Below the pieces are notes generated by a model. It had not been told where the DNA came from. It saw nothing but the letters and a program-made list of their open reading frames with translations, and did no database searches. Shown here one piece after another: positions 15,613-23,996 of a stretch of 51,576 bases of DNA. The stretch comes from Betaproteobacteria bacterium (GTDB taxonomy: Bacteria > Pseudomonadota > Gammaproteobacteria > Burkholderiales > SG8-41). The first letter of the stretch is position 1. Every line of letters starts with the position of its first letter. The DNA lies in assembly GCA_025363575.1 (NCBI GenBank), contig JANYDM010000002.1, positions 1 through 51,576 on the forward strand, in the 5' to 3' direction. The position numbers and the translations under genes were made by a program.

Positions 15613-16425
15613 ATGAGCATCCCACACATAACACTCCGACCGTATCAATTCGCTCGAATTGCCAGGTTCTCCTGCCTCTTTGTCGCGGCCCTGGGGTTGG
15701 GTTTTCTCAGCGCGGTTGCCGCCGCGGCGCCTGAAGAGATCCAGGTTTACATGGACGACTTGAGCAAGCCGGGCCGTTTCGGCTTCGATGTGCACAACAA
15801 CTACGTGATATCGGGCAGCGGCACGCCGGATTACCCGGGCGCGCAGCCGCCGCACCATGTCTACCGGTTTACGCCAGAATTTTATTACGGCATCAGCGAT
15901 ACGCTGGAGGCGGGGCTCTATCTGCTGACGACCACGACGCCGGGAGATCCCCCGAACTACGACGGCGCAAAACTTCGCCTGAAATACATCGCCAAACACG
16001 ACGAGACCCGAGGCGCGTTCTGGGGCGCGAATCTCGAGATAGGCAAGACCAGCCTGCGCGTCTCGCAGGCGGCGTGGAACGCGGAACTCAAAATGATTTA
16101 CGGGTATCGCATGGACCGCTGGACATTCGCGGTCAATTCGAATTTCGACTGGAGCCTCTCGGGTCCCGGAAACGCTCCAGTGTCGCTCGATATCGATACC
16201 AAGATTGCATACAAGACCAGTTCCGGTTATCAGTGGGGAGTGGAGAGTTACAACGAGCTGGGTCCTTTGCGCAATCTCGGGCACCTGAACCAGCAGAGTC
16301 AGACGATCTACGGGGTGCTCGACACCACGCTGGGTAAATTCAATCTGAATGCGGGCATAGGGCGCGGCCTGACGCCCGGGTCGGACCGTTGGCTGGTCAA
16401 GTTCATCGTGGGTACGCATTTCTAG
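15613..16425 (+). CDS. Outer-membrane beta-barrel protein (putative porin)
   Basis: A 270-residue protein with a signal peptide (cleavage near AVAAAAPEE) and a mature chain of alternating strand patterns with aromatic girdles (YRFTPEFYYGI, LEAGLYLLT, GAFWGANLEIG, WTFAVNSNFDW). It ends in -TH-F with a C-terminal Phe, typical for BAM-inserted barrels. Glycine- and tyrosine-rich strands suggest about 10-12 strands, similar to small transporter-like barrels of Proteobacteria. ATG at 15613 is chosen because it begins just before the signal peptide. The substrate is unknown. Confidence 0.75.
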   Translation: MSIPHITLRPYQFARIARFSCLFVAALGLGFLSAVAAAAPEEIQVYMDDLSKPGRFGFDVHNNYVISGSGTPDYPGAQPPHHVYRFTPEFYYGISDTLEAGLYLLTTTTPGDPPNYDGAKLRLKYIAKHDETRGAFWGANLEIGKTSLRVSQAAWNAELKMIYGYRMDRWTFAVNSNFDWSLSGPGNAPVSLDIDTKIAYKTSSGYQWGVESYNELGPLRNLGHLNQQSQTIYGVLDTTLGKFNLNAGIGRGLTPGSDRWLVKFIVGTHF

Positions 16426-16466
16426 CGGCGGATACTCATCTGTCATTTTCAAGGTGTCGATGCAAC

Positions 16467-16835
16467 ATGAAAAAGCTCACGCGCTGGACACTATGGACGC
16501 TATTGGCATCGGTGGCGGTTCCGGCAGTGGTGGTTGCTGCTACCTACACGCTCAAGATCGTGCTGTACGGGACGCCGATCAATGAGGCCGAAGTCAGGCC
16601 CCAGGTCGCAGCTGCAAACTATTGCACGATAACCACTGACTGCGCGGTCGCGCCGGGAGACTGCCCATTCTTTTACGAGCTTGTTAACGTCAAAGAAAAG
16701 CAAATGGTGGCCGATCTGTACACCCGCTACCATGCGTGGAAAGGGCTTTGCATGTACAGCGCCATGGATATGCGGGACTTCGATCGTGTCAGCTGCACGC
16801 TGGGCAAATGCGTCGCGGCGCTGAAAGGCAAATAA
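16467..16835 (+). CDS. Hypothetical exported cysteine-rich protein
   Basis: A 122-residue protein with an N-terminal hydrophobic segment (residues 9-25, either signal peptide or anchor). The mature part contains six Cys: NYC, TDC, GDC, GLC, VSC and GKC. The even number and the exported location suggest three disulfides. No family is recognised. It follows the barrel gene by 41 bp and may be in the same transcript. Confidence 0.6.
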   Translation: MKKLTRWTLWTLLASVAVPAVVVAATYTLKIVLYGTPINEAEVRPQVAAANYCTITTDCAVAPGDCPFFYELVNVKEKQMVADLYTRYHAWKGLCMYSAMDMRDFDRVSCTLGKCVAALKGK

Positions 16836-16905
16836 GGATGAATCTCCAGGACCGACGATTCGGTTACGATGGCAAGATGTTTGAGGCGAAGTCAAAGGAA
16901 AACGC

Positions 16906-17631
16906 ATGCCGCACGACAATAACAATCTCGGCCAACCCGTAGGTTTCGAAGTCGCCGGCTGGAAGCCGCCGCAGGCGCCAGCGCGCTCCGCTATGGATGG
17001 GCGCTTCTGCCGCCTCGAGCCGCTCGATGCGGGCAAGCATGCCGACGCGTTGCACGCAGCCAACATCCTGAATACCGATGGCGGCATGTGGACGTATATG
17101 GCGTACGGGCTGTTCGAGACGCTGGAGATTTATCGCAAGTGGGTTGAGAGCGTTGCCGGTGGCAAGGACCCGATGTTCTTCGCGATCGTCGATCGCGCGA
17201 CCGGCAAGCCCGTCGGCGTCGCGAGTTTTCTGCGCGTTGACCCGGCGAACGGCTGCATAGAAGTCGGCCACCTCGCGTATTCGCCGCTGCTGCAGCGCAA
17301 GGCCGCGGCGAGCGAGGCGATGTACCTGATGATGGAACAGGCATTCAAGCTCGGCTACCGGCGCTATGAATGGAAATGCAATTCTCTCAATCTGCCGTCG
17401 CGCGCGGCCGCGCAGCGGCTGGGATTTTCTTACGAGGGAATTTTCCGTCAGGCGACTGTCGTCAAAGGGCGCAACCGCGACACGGCGTGGTATTCCATCA
17501 TCGACAGCGAGTGGCCGGCGCTGCAAAAAGCCTTTCAGACGTGGCTCGCGCCGTCGAATTTCGGCGCGAAGGGTCAACAGAAGGTAAGCCTGTCGTCGCT
17601 AACCGGCCCGTTACTGAAGCAGCGCGGCTGA
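16906..17631 (+). CDS. GNAT family N-acetyltransferase (RimJ/RimL-like)
   Basis: A 241-residue acetyltransferase of the RimJ/RimL type, transferring acetyl from acetyl-CoA to an amine. An N-terminal extension precedes the core LEPLDAGKHADAL. Later come FFAIVDRATGKPVGVASFLRV, IEVGHLAYSPLLQRKAAASEA (acetyl-CoA loop), RYEWKCNSLNLPSRAAAQRLGF and the closing FRQATVVKGRNRDTAWYSI, all family hallmarks. AAAGGAAAA precedes the ATG. A close relative is a family of protein/small-molecule acetyltransferases common in Burkholderiales; the substrate is unknown. Confidence 0.88.
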   Translation: MPHDNNNLGQPVGFEVAGWKPPQAPARSAMDGRFCRLEPLDAGKHADALHAANILNTDGGMWTYMAYGLFETLEIYRKWVESVAGGKDPMFFAIVDRATGKPVGVASFLRVDPANGCIEVGHLAYSPLLQRKAAASEAMYLMMEQAFKLGYRRYEWKCNSLNLPSRAAAQRLGFSYEGIFRQATVVKGRNRDTAWYSIIDSEWPALQKAFQTWLAPSNFGAKGQQKVSLSSLTGPLLKQRG

Positions 17632-17853
17632 AATGCGCATAGCCCCTAGCCATGAGGCGCGGGAAGATTCCATGCCAGTGTCCTGACGTATCTTTCGGCG
17701 GTCGGCCCCAAAATCTGCAATGTTACAGCTCTGTTACGCGGATCATTGGACGCCTGTAAGCCTCGCGTAAGAGTCCTGCCGGACAATTTGCTGAGTCGCA
17801 AACAGTTGTAGTTTTGGCCGCTCGCACGCAGGCCGCACAACCCGGGAGGATGC

Positions 17854-19179
17854 ATGCGCTGCAGGCATTGGCGGCAACTTGCGCGGGACACATTCAGCGA
17901 CGTCGGCGGACTGCATGGCTTCACGGCGATTGTTGCGCTCGGCATCTGCCAAGCCGGTATTGCCGATACCATTCCAGCGATCAACCCGGCAGCCAATTCC
18001 CTCTTTGTTTCGGTGCCCGGGCGGCAGAAGACCGACGAGTATCTCGCGACGCTGCAAGACAGGTCGGGAGATAAAGTCGCCAATTGTCTGGTGCGGGTGC
18101 ACGCTGACGGCGTCATCGAACGGCAATACTGCACTGAGCCCTACAAGTCTGCGCCAAGCGCTATCCATAGTCTGCGGGACTATCGGGACCATAAGGGCGA
18201 AGAATGGTTTTTCAACACGCATGTCGATGCGACCGGCACTGCGGTGGTGGAATCCTGCGTCATCAACGCGCAGCATCGGCCCGAAAATTGTTTTTCGATG
18301 AAATGGCTGGATCCGCATGACATGCTGTTTGCGGACAATGGCGATCGCATCTACATGTTTTATGTTCCGCGGGCGAAGTCTGCCGTGTGGTTTTCGGGAA
18401 AGGCGCTCGATCTGGTGTTGCGCAGAATCAATTCGCGCAATGAAGTCGTTTGGGAGTGGAGCAGCGCCGATCATGCGATCGCCGATGTGAAGGACCCTCC
18501 GCGCAAGAAGGGGTTTGCATCGGAGTTCATCAATTCGATCAAGCTCATCCGGACGTCGATATTGACGAATCTGGGCGCGAGTGGTGATCCCATCTGCATT
18601 CCATTCGGGGCGAATCCCAAATGCCTGCATATGCATTGGGTGGATTATCTGCATGCCAACGGCCTCGCCTGGGACCGTGACGGCGGAATTATCGTTTCAG
18701 TCAGGCACGCCAGCGAAGTTTTCAAGATCGACTATCCCGGCGGGCAAGTGGCGTGGATATTCGGCGGTTACGGGGCGCAGCACTCCGATTTCAAACTGGT
18801 CGACGATGCGGACGGATTCTCGTTCCAGCACTCGCCGCAAATTCTTCCGAACGGGAACCTCCTGCTCTACGACAATGCGAATGGCAGACCGAACCAGCGG
18901 TCGCGGGCGGTCGAATATAAATTCGACATGGACCGTAAAACGGCGACGCAGGTCTGGAGCTACACGGCCCCGGAGGATTTCGGTTTCAGGGATTGTTGCG
19001 GTCTGGTGCAGCGGCTCAAGAACGGCAATACGCTTATTGCGTGGGGCGGGCTTGGCGACAAGACAAAAACAGCTGCCATACCTGTCGCCACGGAAGTCAC
19101 CCCTGACGGGAAGATCGCGTTTGAATTGCGCTCGACGATTCCGGCGTTGCCGTACCGGGTTTGGAAACAAGAGAAATAA
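17854..19179 (+). CDS. Arylsulfotransferase (ASST)-like exported protein
   Basis: A 441-residue protein with a signal peptide (about residues 1-37) and a beta-propeller-like body resembling arylsulfate sulfotransferases, which move sulfate between phenolic compounds without PAPS. Features are MHWVDYLHANGLAWDRDGG, SVRHASEVFKIDY, GQVAWIFGG, FSFQHSPQILPNGNLLLYDN and NGNTLIAWGG, matching the blade motifs. Several His occur at propeller positions; which one is the sulfate acceptor cannot be assigned. GGGAGG lies just before the ATG. Many ASST-like proteins have no proven sulfotransferase activity. Confidence 0.75.
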   Translation: MRCRHWRQLARDTFSDVGGLHGFTAIVALGICQAGIADTIPAINPAANSLFVSVPGRQKTDEYLATLQDRSGDKVANCLVRVHADGVIERQYCTEPYKSAPSAIHSLRDYRDHKGEEWFFNTHVDATGTAVVESCVINAQHRPENCFSMKWLDPHDMLFADNGDRIYMFYVPRAKSAVWFSGKALDLVLRRINSRNEVVWEWSSADHAIADVKDPPRKKGFASEFINSIKLIRTSILTNLGASGDPICIPFGANPKCLHMHWVDYLHANGLAWDRDGGIIVSVRHASEVFKIDYPGGQVAWIFGGYGAQHSDFKLVDDADGFSFQHSPQILPNGNLLLYDNANGRPNQRSRAVEYKFDMDRKTATQVWSYTAPEDFGFRDCCGLVQRLKNGNTLIAWGGLGDKTKTAAIPVATEVTPDGKIAFELRSTIPALPYRVWKQEK

Positions 19180-19356
19180 GAGTTAAGCAGCAAAGCGCGT
19201 GATAAAAGTTTAGATTGCCACTGGCTTTGAATTACTTCATTACAAAAAGACGCTCCCCTGTCGACGGGGATACGGACTTTATCGTTAGGAAAACTGTACC
19301 GGCAACAAACCCTGATTTTTTACCAACCTTATCAACCCATGGAAACGGAGTCTGAC

Positions 19357-19701
19357 ATGTCTACCATCAAAAAATCGACCAAGGCCCTGATGCTCGCAGT
19401 GACCGCCGCGTTTGTGTTCGGTACCGCCGGCAGCGCCATGGCGGTGACGCAATGGAAAAAAGATCATCCCCGCCGCGCCGAAGTGAACAAGCGGCTGAAC
19501 AACCAGGACAGACGCATCAACAAGGAGCGCAAGGACGGCGAGATCTCCAAGTCCCAGGCGCAGGCGCTGCACAAGGAAGACCGGCAGATCCGCAAGGAAG
19601 AGCGGTCAATGGCCGCGCAAAACGGCGGCCATATCACCAAGCAGGAGCAACGCACGCTCAATCAGCAGGAAAACGCGGTCAGCAGACAGATCGGCAAATA
19701 G
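19357..19701 (+). CDS. Small secreted helical-repeat protein
   Basis: A 114-residue exported protein: signal peptide ending GSAMA, then a very charged, Gln/Arg/Lys/Asn-rich chain. It contains one copy of the repeat also seen twice in the protein at 13025: LNNQDRRINKERKDGEIS-x-x-QAQALHKED, then GGHITKQEQRTLNQQENAVSRQI. GGAG lies six bases before the ATG at 19357. An intrinsic terminator follows, so it is probably monocistronic. The function is unknown. Confidence 0.75.
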   Translation: MSTIKKSTKALMLAVTAAFVFGTAGSAMAVTQWKKDHPRRAEVNKRLNNQDRRINKERKDGEISKSQAQALHKEDRQIRKEERSMAAQNGGHITKQEQRTLNQQENAVSRQIGK

Positions 19702-19752
19702 GACTGCACTTGATCGACCGGCCGAGCGGGCCGATAGCGACGATCGCCCACT

Positions 19753-19782
19753 GAAGCCCCTGCCGAGCAGGGGCTTCTTTTT
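19753..19782 (+). terminator. Intrinsic terminator
   Basis: GAAGCCCCTGC (19753-19763) and GCAGGGGCTTC (19767-19777) form an 11-bp perfect stem with a CGA loop, followed by TTTTT. It ends the small secreted protein gene. Confidence 0.92.
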
Positions 19783-19905
19783 AGCGGTACCGATGGACAG
19801 CGCAAATCCGGAGGCACAGAATCAGGCAAATCGAGCGGGCGAATCGAGCGGACAAGTGGGCGCAATCGGAGCCCGGCTGTTCGACCGCCGGGGGAGAAGG
19901 ATCCA

Positions 19906-21453
19906 GTGTCTGACGCCATGTCGCAAACCACCACCTACCGCAACGCATTGCCGCTGAATGCAATGCTGTTTGAGTACCGCCTCGAATCGGTACTTGGCGC
20001 CGGCGGGTTTGGCATGACCTACCTCGGCTGGGACACGCATCTGGAGAAGCACGTTGCGATCAAGGAATATCTGCCAGGAGAGATTGCGGTCCGCGCCCTC
20101 GACGGCAGCGTGATTCCGGCCAACACCGAACACGATCACAACTACAAGTGGGGGCTCGACCGATTCATCCAGGAGGCGCGCACGCTCGCCAGGTTCAGCC
20201 ATCCGAACATCGTTCGCGTCAATCGTTTTCTCGAAGCGAACGGCACCAGTTACATGGTGATGGATTATGAAGCGGGCGATTCGCTGTCCCAGTATCTTAA
20301 ACGGGTGCCCATGCCGGATGAGGCGACGCTCAAGAACATCGTGCTGCCGATACTCGATGGTCTGCAGGCGGTGCATCAGGCCGGATTTCTGCACCGCGAC
20401 ATCAAGCCGCCGAATGTTTTCATCCGCAAGAACGGGACGCCGGTGCTGCTCGACTTCGGCGCGGCGCGACTGGCAAGCGGAGGCATGACGAAAAGCCTGA
20501 CCGCGATCGTGTCACCCGGCTACGCGCCGCTCGAGCAATATACGACCGACGGCAATCAGGGGCCGTGGTCGGACATCTACGCGCTCGCGGGCGTGCTTTA
20601 CCGCGCCACGACCGGAGAGAGCCCGCCGGATGCGGTGAAGCGCATAAAAGCGGACGCCGTGCCGCATCGGCTCGCCGTGGCGCGCACGCGCTACAGCGAG
20701 CGCTTTTTGAAAGCAATCGAGTGGGGCCTGGCGCTGGAAGAGGGCCAGCGCCCGCAAAGCGTCGGCGAGTGGCAGGAGTCGTTGAGCGGCCGGACGCCGC
20801 TGAGCACGCTCAATCGAGGCGAAACCGTCACGAAAGTTCCCGCTCAGCGCGTTTCCGGCGCTACGCCGACGCAACGCGTATCCGGCACGGTGTCGACGGC
20901 GAAAACACCGACGTCGGATTTGCCGACGCAAAAAATTCCGCCGACGCAGCGCATCACAAGCACCGTGGCACCGGCCCCTGGCAGTTGGAAGTGGGTATGG
21001 CGCGGCGCATTGCTGCTGGCGCTGGTGTTCGCCGTGCTGATTTTTCTCAAGCAGCGCGCGATCGAACGCAACGCGTCGCCACAGAATATCGCCACTGCGC
21101 CGGCTTCGCTGCCCGCGCCGGCGGCGAAACCGCCGGCCGAAGATGCCGCCGCGCCGGCAGGTTCATCACCGCCTGCAACTCCCGGCGACAGCCTCGCGTC
21201 CGGGCCAATGGAAGCGCAGCGCAACACCGAGACCGGCAGCAGCGGCGATGCTCAGGTTCCGCAGTCAGTAAAAAAACAGTTCGCAACGGCCGACCGCGAC
21301 GGCAATGGTTTCCTGACGCCTGAAGAGGTCGCGGGCAGGTTTCCGTACATCGAAAAGCATTTCTCAATGGTCGACGCCGATCATGACGGCCGTATTTCAA
21401 TCGACGAATTGTGGCAGTTGCGACAAACGCAATTGGCCAAGCGGCAGCGGTAA
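19906..21453 (+). CDS. Membrane Ser/Thr protein kinase with C-terminal EF-hands
   Basis: A 515-residue Hanks-type kinase. The glycine loop GAGGFG is at 31-36, the ATP Lys K53 is in AIKEYLP, the catalytic loop HRDIKPPN is at 163-170, DFG at 183-185, and SPGYAPLEQY follows. After the kinase comes a Thr/Gln/Pro-rich linker (305-355) with PTQRVSG/PTQKI-type repeats, likely phosphorylation sites. A membrane helix is at about 363-381, then an Ala/Pro-rich periplasmic stretch, then two canonical EF-hand loops, DRDGNGFLTPEE (463-474) and DADHDGRISIDE (490-501). The kinase should be cytoplasmic and the calcium sites periplasmic. GTG at 19906 fits GGAGAAGGA; ATG at 19918 is the alternative. Confidence 0.92.
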   Translation: MSDAMSQTTTYRNALPLNAMLFEYRLESVLGAGGFGMTYLGWDTHLEKHVAIKEYLPGEIAVRALDGSVIPANTEHDHNYKWGLDRFIQEARTLARFSHPNIVRVNRFLEANGTSYMVMDYEAGDSLSQYLKRVPMPDEATLKNIVLPILDGLQAVHQAGFLHRDIKPPNVFIRKNGTPVLLDFGAARLASGGMTKSLTAIVSPGYAPLEQYTTDGNQGPWSDIYALAGVLYRATTGESPPDAVKRIKADAVPHRLAVARTRYSERFLKAIEWGLALEEGQRPQSVGEWQESLSGRTPLSTLNRGETVTKVPAQRVSGATPTQRVSGTVSTAKTPTSDLPTQKIPPTQRITSTVAPAPGSWKWVWRGALLLALVFAVLIFLKQRAIERNASPQNIATAPASLPAPAAKPPAEDAAAPAGSSPPATPGDSLASGPMEAQRNTETGSSGDAQVPQSVKKQFATADRDGNGFLTPEEVAGRFPYIEKHFSMVDADHDGRISIDELWQLRQTQLAKRQR

Positions 21454-21497
21454 GTTGGCAACAATCGGATAGCTGTAACTCTGAAAGGGAATCTGCA

Positions 21498-22457
21498 ATG
21501 GACACTTTGCGCCGAAATAACCGGTTGGTTGCCTGCATGGCAGTGACTGTTGCCGGCTTACTCTTCAGTCCGCTGTCGTCGGCGCAGGCGCCGGCGACTT
21601 TTCCAGTGCCGCTGATCAAGGAAAACGCGACGGTCAAAATATCGGAACACGTCTACGTGATTCCCGATATCAACTCCAGGCCGCTCGTGCCCAACGTCGG
21701 CATTGTCGTGGGCTCGAAGGCGACTCTGGTGGTGGACACCGGCCTCGGGCAGCGCAACGGCGAAGCTGTTTTGCGCGAAGTGCGCAAGGTGAGCAAAAAC
21801 GCGTTGCTGTATGTCGCGGCCACACATTTCCATCCCGAGCACACGATCGGCGGCATGGCATTTCCCGCCGATACGAAATTCGTTCGCCCGCAGGCACAGG
21901 AGAAAGACATCGAGGAGTTCGGGCAGGAAATGCTGACGATTTTTCGCAAGCGCTCTCCAGAGATCGAAGAGTTGCTGAAAGGCGCGATCTATCGCAAGGC
22001 TGACATCACGTTCGAGCGCGAACAGACGATTGACCTCGGCGGGGTTCACGTACGGCTCACCTGGCTGGGGCCGACGCACACGCGCGGCGATACCGCGATC
22101 TTCGTGGAGGAAGACAAAGTGCTCTTCTCCGGCGACATCGCGATGAAAGGCGCGTTTCCGGCTTTTGCCAGCCCTTATGCGAGCGGCAAGGTCTGGCTCG
22201 TCAGTCTCGATCGCCTGGAGGCGTTGCGCCCGGTCATGATCGTGCCGAGCCACGGACAAATGGGCGACGCGGCGATGATAGTCGACTGGCGTAACTATTT
22301 TATTGCGCTGCAGGCACGCGCGCAGGAACTCAAAAGCCAGGGCAAATCGGCGGACGAAGCGGACAAGTTGCTGACAGCTGAATTCACCGCCAAATATCCG
22401 GGCTGGAGTGCGCCGGTGCGCATATCCGGCGCGGTCAAGGCGTTCTACGCGGAATAA
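21498..22457 (+). CDS. Periplasmic MBL-fold metallo-hydrolase
   Basis: A 319-residue metallo-beta-lactamase-fold protein with a signal peptide (cleavage near SSAQA). Metal motifs are D80 (VVDTGLG), H110-F-H112-P-E114-H115, H194 (GPTHTRGD), D213 (FSGD) and H252 (PSHG). The usual HxHxDH has Glu in place of Asp at 114. The family includes periplasmic proteins linked to quinoprotein systems, sulfatase-like MBLs and others; the substrate is unknown. AAGGGA lies before the ATG at 21498. It follows the kinase by 44 bp and may be co-transcribed. Confidence 0.85.
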   Translation: MDTLRRNNRLVACMAVTVAGLLFSPLSSAQAPATFPVPLIKENATVKISEHVYVIPDINSRPLVPNVGIVVGSKATLVVDTGLGQRNGEAVLREVRKVSKNALLYVAATHFHPEHTIGGMAFPADTKFVRPQAQEKDIEEFGQEMLTIFRKRSPEIEELLKGAIYRKADITFEREQTIDLGGVHVRLTWLGPTHTRGDTAIFVEEDKVLFSGDIAMKGAFPAFASPYASGKVWLVSLDRLEALRPVMIVPSHGQMGDAAMIVDWRNYFIALQARAQELKSQGKSADEADKLLTAEFTAKYPGWSAPVRISGAVKAFYAE

Positions 22458-22493
22458 AGCAGACGATGTAGCCGTGGCTCGTGACCGGCCGCG

Positions 22494-23462
22494 TCACTCG
22501 CCCTTGATGCCCGCGGCCTTGATGACTTCGGTCCACTTGACGGTTTCAGTCACCATCAGCTTGCCGAATTCGGCGGAGCTCATCCTGACCGGCGCGCCGC
22601 CCTGCTCATCGAGTTTTTTGACGAACCCTGGCGAATCCAGCGTATTGTTCGTTTCCGCGTGCACGCGGGCGATGGCCGCGCCAGGTGTTGCAGGCGGTGC
22701 GAATATCCCCCACCAGATATAGGTTTCGTAGCCGGGCACGGTTTCGCTGATCGTCGGCACGTCGGGCAGATTGGGATTGCGTTTGCTGCCCCCCAGGGCG
22801 AGCAGCCTCAGCCGGCCGCCGTTGATGAACGGCATCACAGTCACGAGTGTTCCGAGATAGATCTGCGTCTGGCCGGCCATTACGTCGGCAATCGCGGGGC
22901 CGCCGCCCTTGAACGGGACGTGCACCATGTCGACGCCGGTCTTCAGCTTGAAGAGCTCGGTGTTCATGTGCGGGAAACCGCCGATGCCCGACGAGGCGTA
23001 GTTCAGCGCCCCCGGCCTCGCTTTGGCAAGCGCGATCAGCTCTTTGACCGATTTAACCGGCAGCGAGGGATGTACTGCGAGCGCGCTGTCGCCGAGACCG
23101 ATCAAAGCGACCGGCGCGAACGACTTGACGATATCGACAGGCACATCCTGCTTGTCGATCAGGTAACCGTAGGCAGTCGACGTCAGCATCAGCGTATAGC
23201 CGTCGGGCGGCGCGTTGGTCGCGAGCTGCATGCCGACAATGCCGCCGGCACCCGCGCGGTTGTCGATGATCACCTGCTGCTTGAGGCGCTGCGTGAGCTC
23301 GACGGCCAGCAAACGGCCCACGATGTCGGTGCTGCCGCCGGGCGGCCACGGGATGATGATGCGCACCGGTTTCTCCGGCCAGGCTGCGGCCCTGCACAGG
23401 GGCAGGGCCGCAATCGTCGAAAGCAGCACCGTAATGATCCTGACAACACAGTGTTTGTGCAT
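22494..23462 (-). CDS. Bug family (TctC-type) substrate-binding protein
   Basis: A 322-residue periplasmic receptor, third Bug paralogue. The signal peptide ends near LCRAAAW. Signatures are IPWPPGGSTDIVGRLL, DNRAGAGG, PDGYTLML, VHPSLPVKSVKELIALAKA, YASSGIGGFPH and VPFKGGGPAI. GAGGA precedes the ATG. It is isolated: convergent with the MBL gene and divergent from the giant repeat-protein gene. No permease genes are nearby. Confidence 0.92.
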   Translation of the reverse strand: MHKHCVVRIITVLLSTIAALPLCRAAAWPEKPVRIIIPWPPGGSTDIVGRLLAVELTQRLKQQVIIDNRAGAGGIVGMQLATNAPPDGYTLMLTSTAYGYLIDKQDVPVDIVKSFAPVALIGLGDSALAVHPSLPVKSVKELIALAKARPGALNYASSGIGGFPHMNTELFKLKTGVDMVHVPFKGGGPAIADVMAGQTQIYLGTLVTVMPFINGGRLRLLALGGSKRNPNLPDVPTISETVPGYETYIWWGIFAPPATPGAAIARVHAETNNTLDSPGFVKKLDEQGGAPVRMSSAEFGKLMVTETVKWTEVIKAAGIKGE

Positions 23463-23996
23463 GGAAATCCTCGCAGCACGACGGGATCGATGGCTAGTCT
23501 AATGCATACAGCCGGTGCTGTTGCGAAGCCGGAAAAGCGACCGCTGGGTCGCTCAGCACCCGGAAACTCAGCGCCAGCGGCGAAAAATCAACGCGCCAGG
23601 ATAGCGCGGACGCGATCGCAAGCGTGCGATCGCAGGCGCTACGCACATCGACCGCCCTGAATGTGTGATAGGGCTCACTAAGCGAGAGGTGCCTCGATGC
23701 AAAAATTATGCAGCAATCAACATATCTAAGACTTTGCGAGTGGATGGGGGTGTCACCAACCTTGGCGCGAAAGTTGCTCGGAGTTAAGATCAAGGCAGGG
23801 AAAGCTGTAGAGTTTGGCGTGACGCCGCAAGCGTTCGCTACCTGACTAATCCGCCAACAACCGGCTTTCAGCGGTGACAAAGCGCGCTGAAGCTGAGAAC
23901 GTCGCGGACTCAAATAATTGAAAGACAGCGGAACGGTTCGAGCCGGCATTGCGGCTGCTCGTCATTCTCGCGGCTGGCTGATGTAAAGGGGAAGTT
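23463..23996. other. 534-bp intergenic region upstream of the giant gene
   Basis: No convincing gene. An open minus-strand frame of 151 codons exists, but it lacks a recognisable family and a ribosome site. Two GCGATCGC palindromes lie at about 23610-23635. A possible promoter is at 23762-23790. I looked for a cyclic-di-GMP riboswitch signature and did not find one. The region probably holds control sequences for both flanking genes. Confidence 0.6.
23762..23790 (+). promoter_or_regulatory. Weak candidate sigma-70 promoter for the giant operon
   Basis: TTGGCG (23762-23767), 17 bases, TAAGAT (23785-23790). Each hexamer matches four of six consensus bases. It would give a 5' leader of about 200 bases before the GTG at 23997. 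Confidence 0.25.

Noticed and set aside
23494..23949. A 151-codon minus-strand frame upstream of the giant gene
   Set aside because: No recognisable domain, no ribosome site, and mixed composition; more likely control DNA.
23463..23996. A cyclic-di-GMP riboswitch before the putative adhesin
   Set aside because: The expected conserved core sequence of that riboswitch class was not found by eye.
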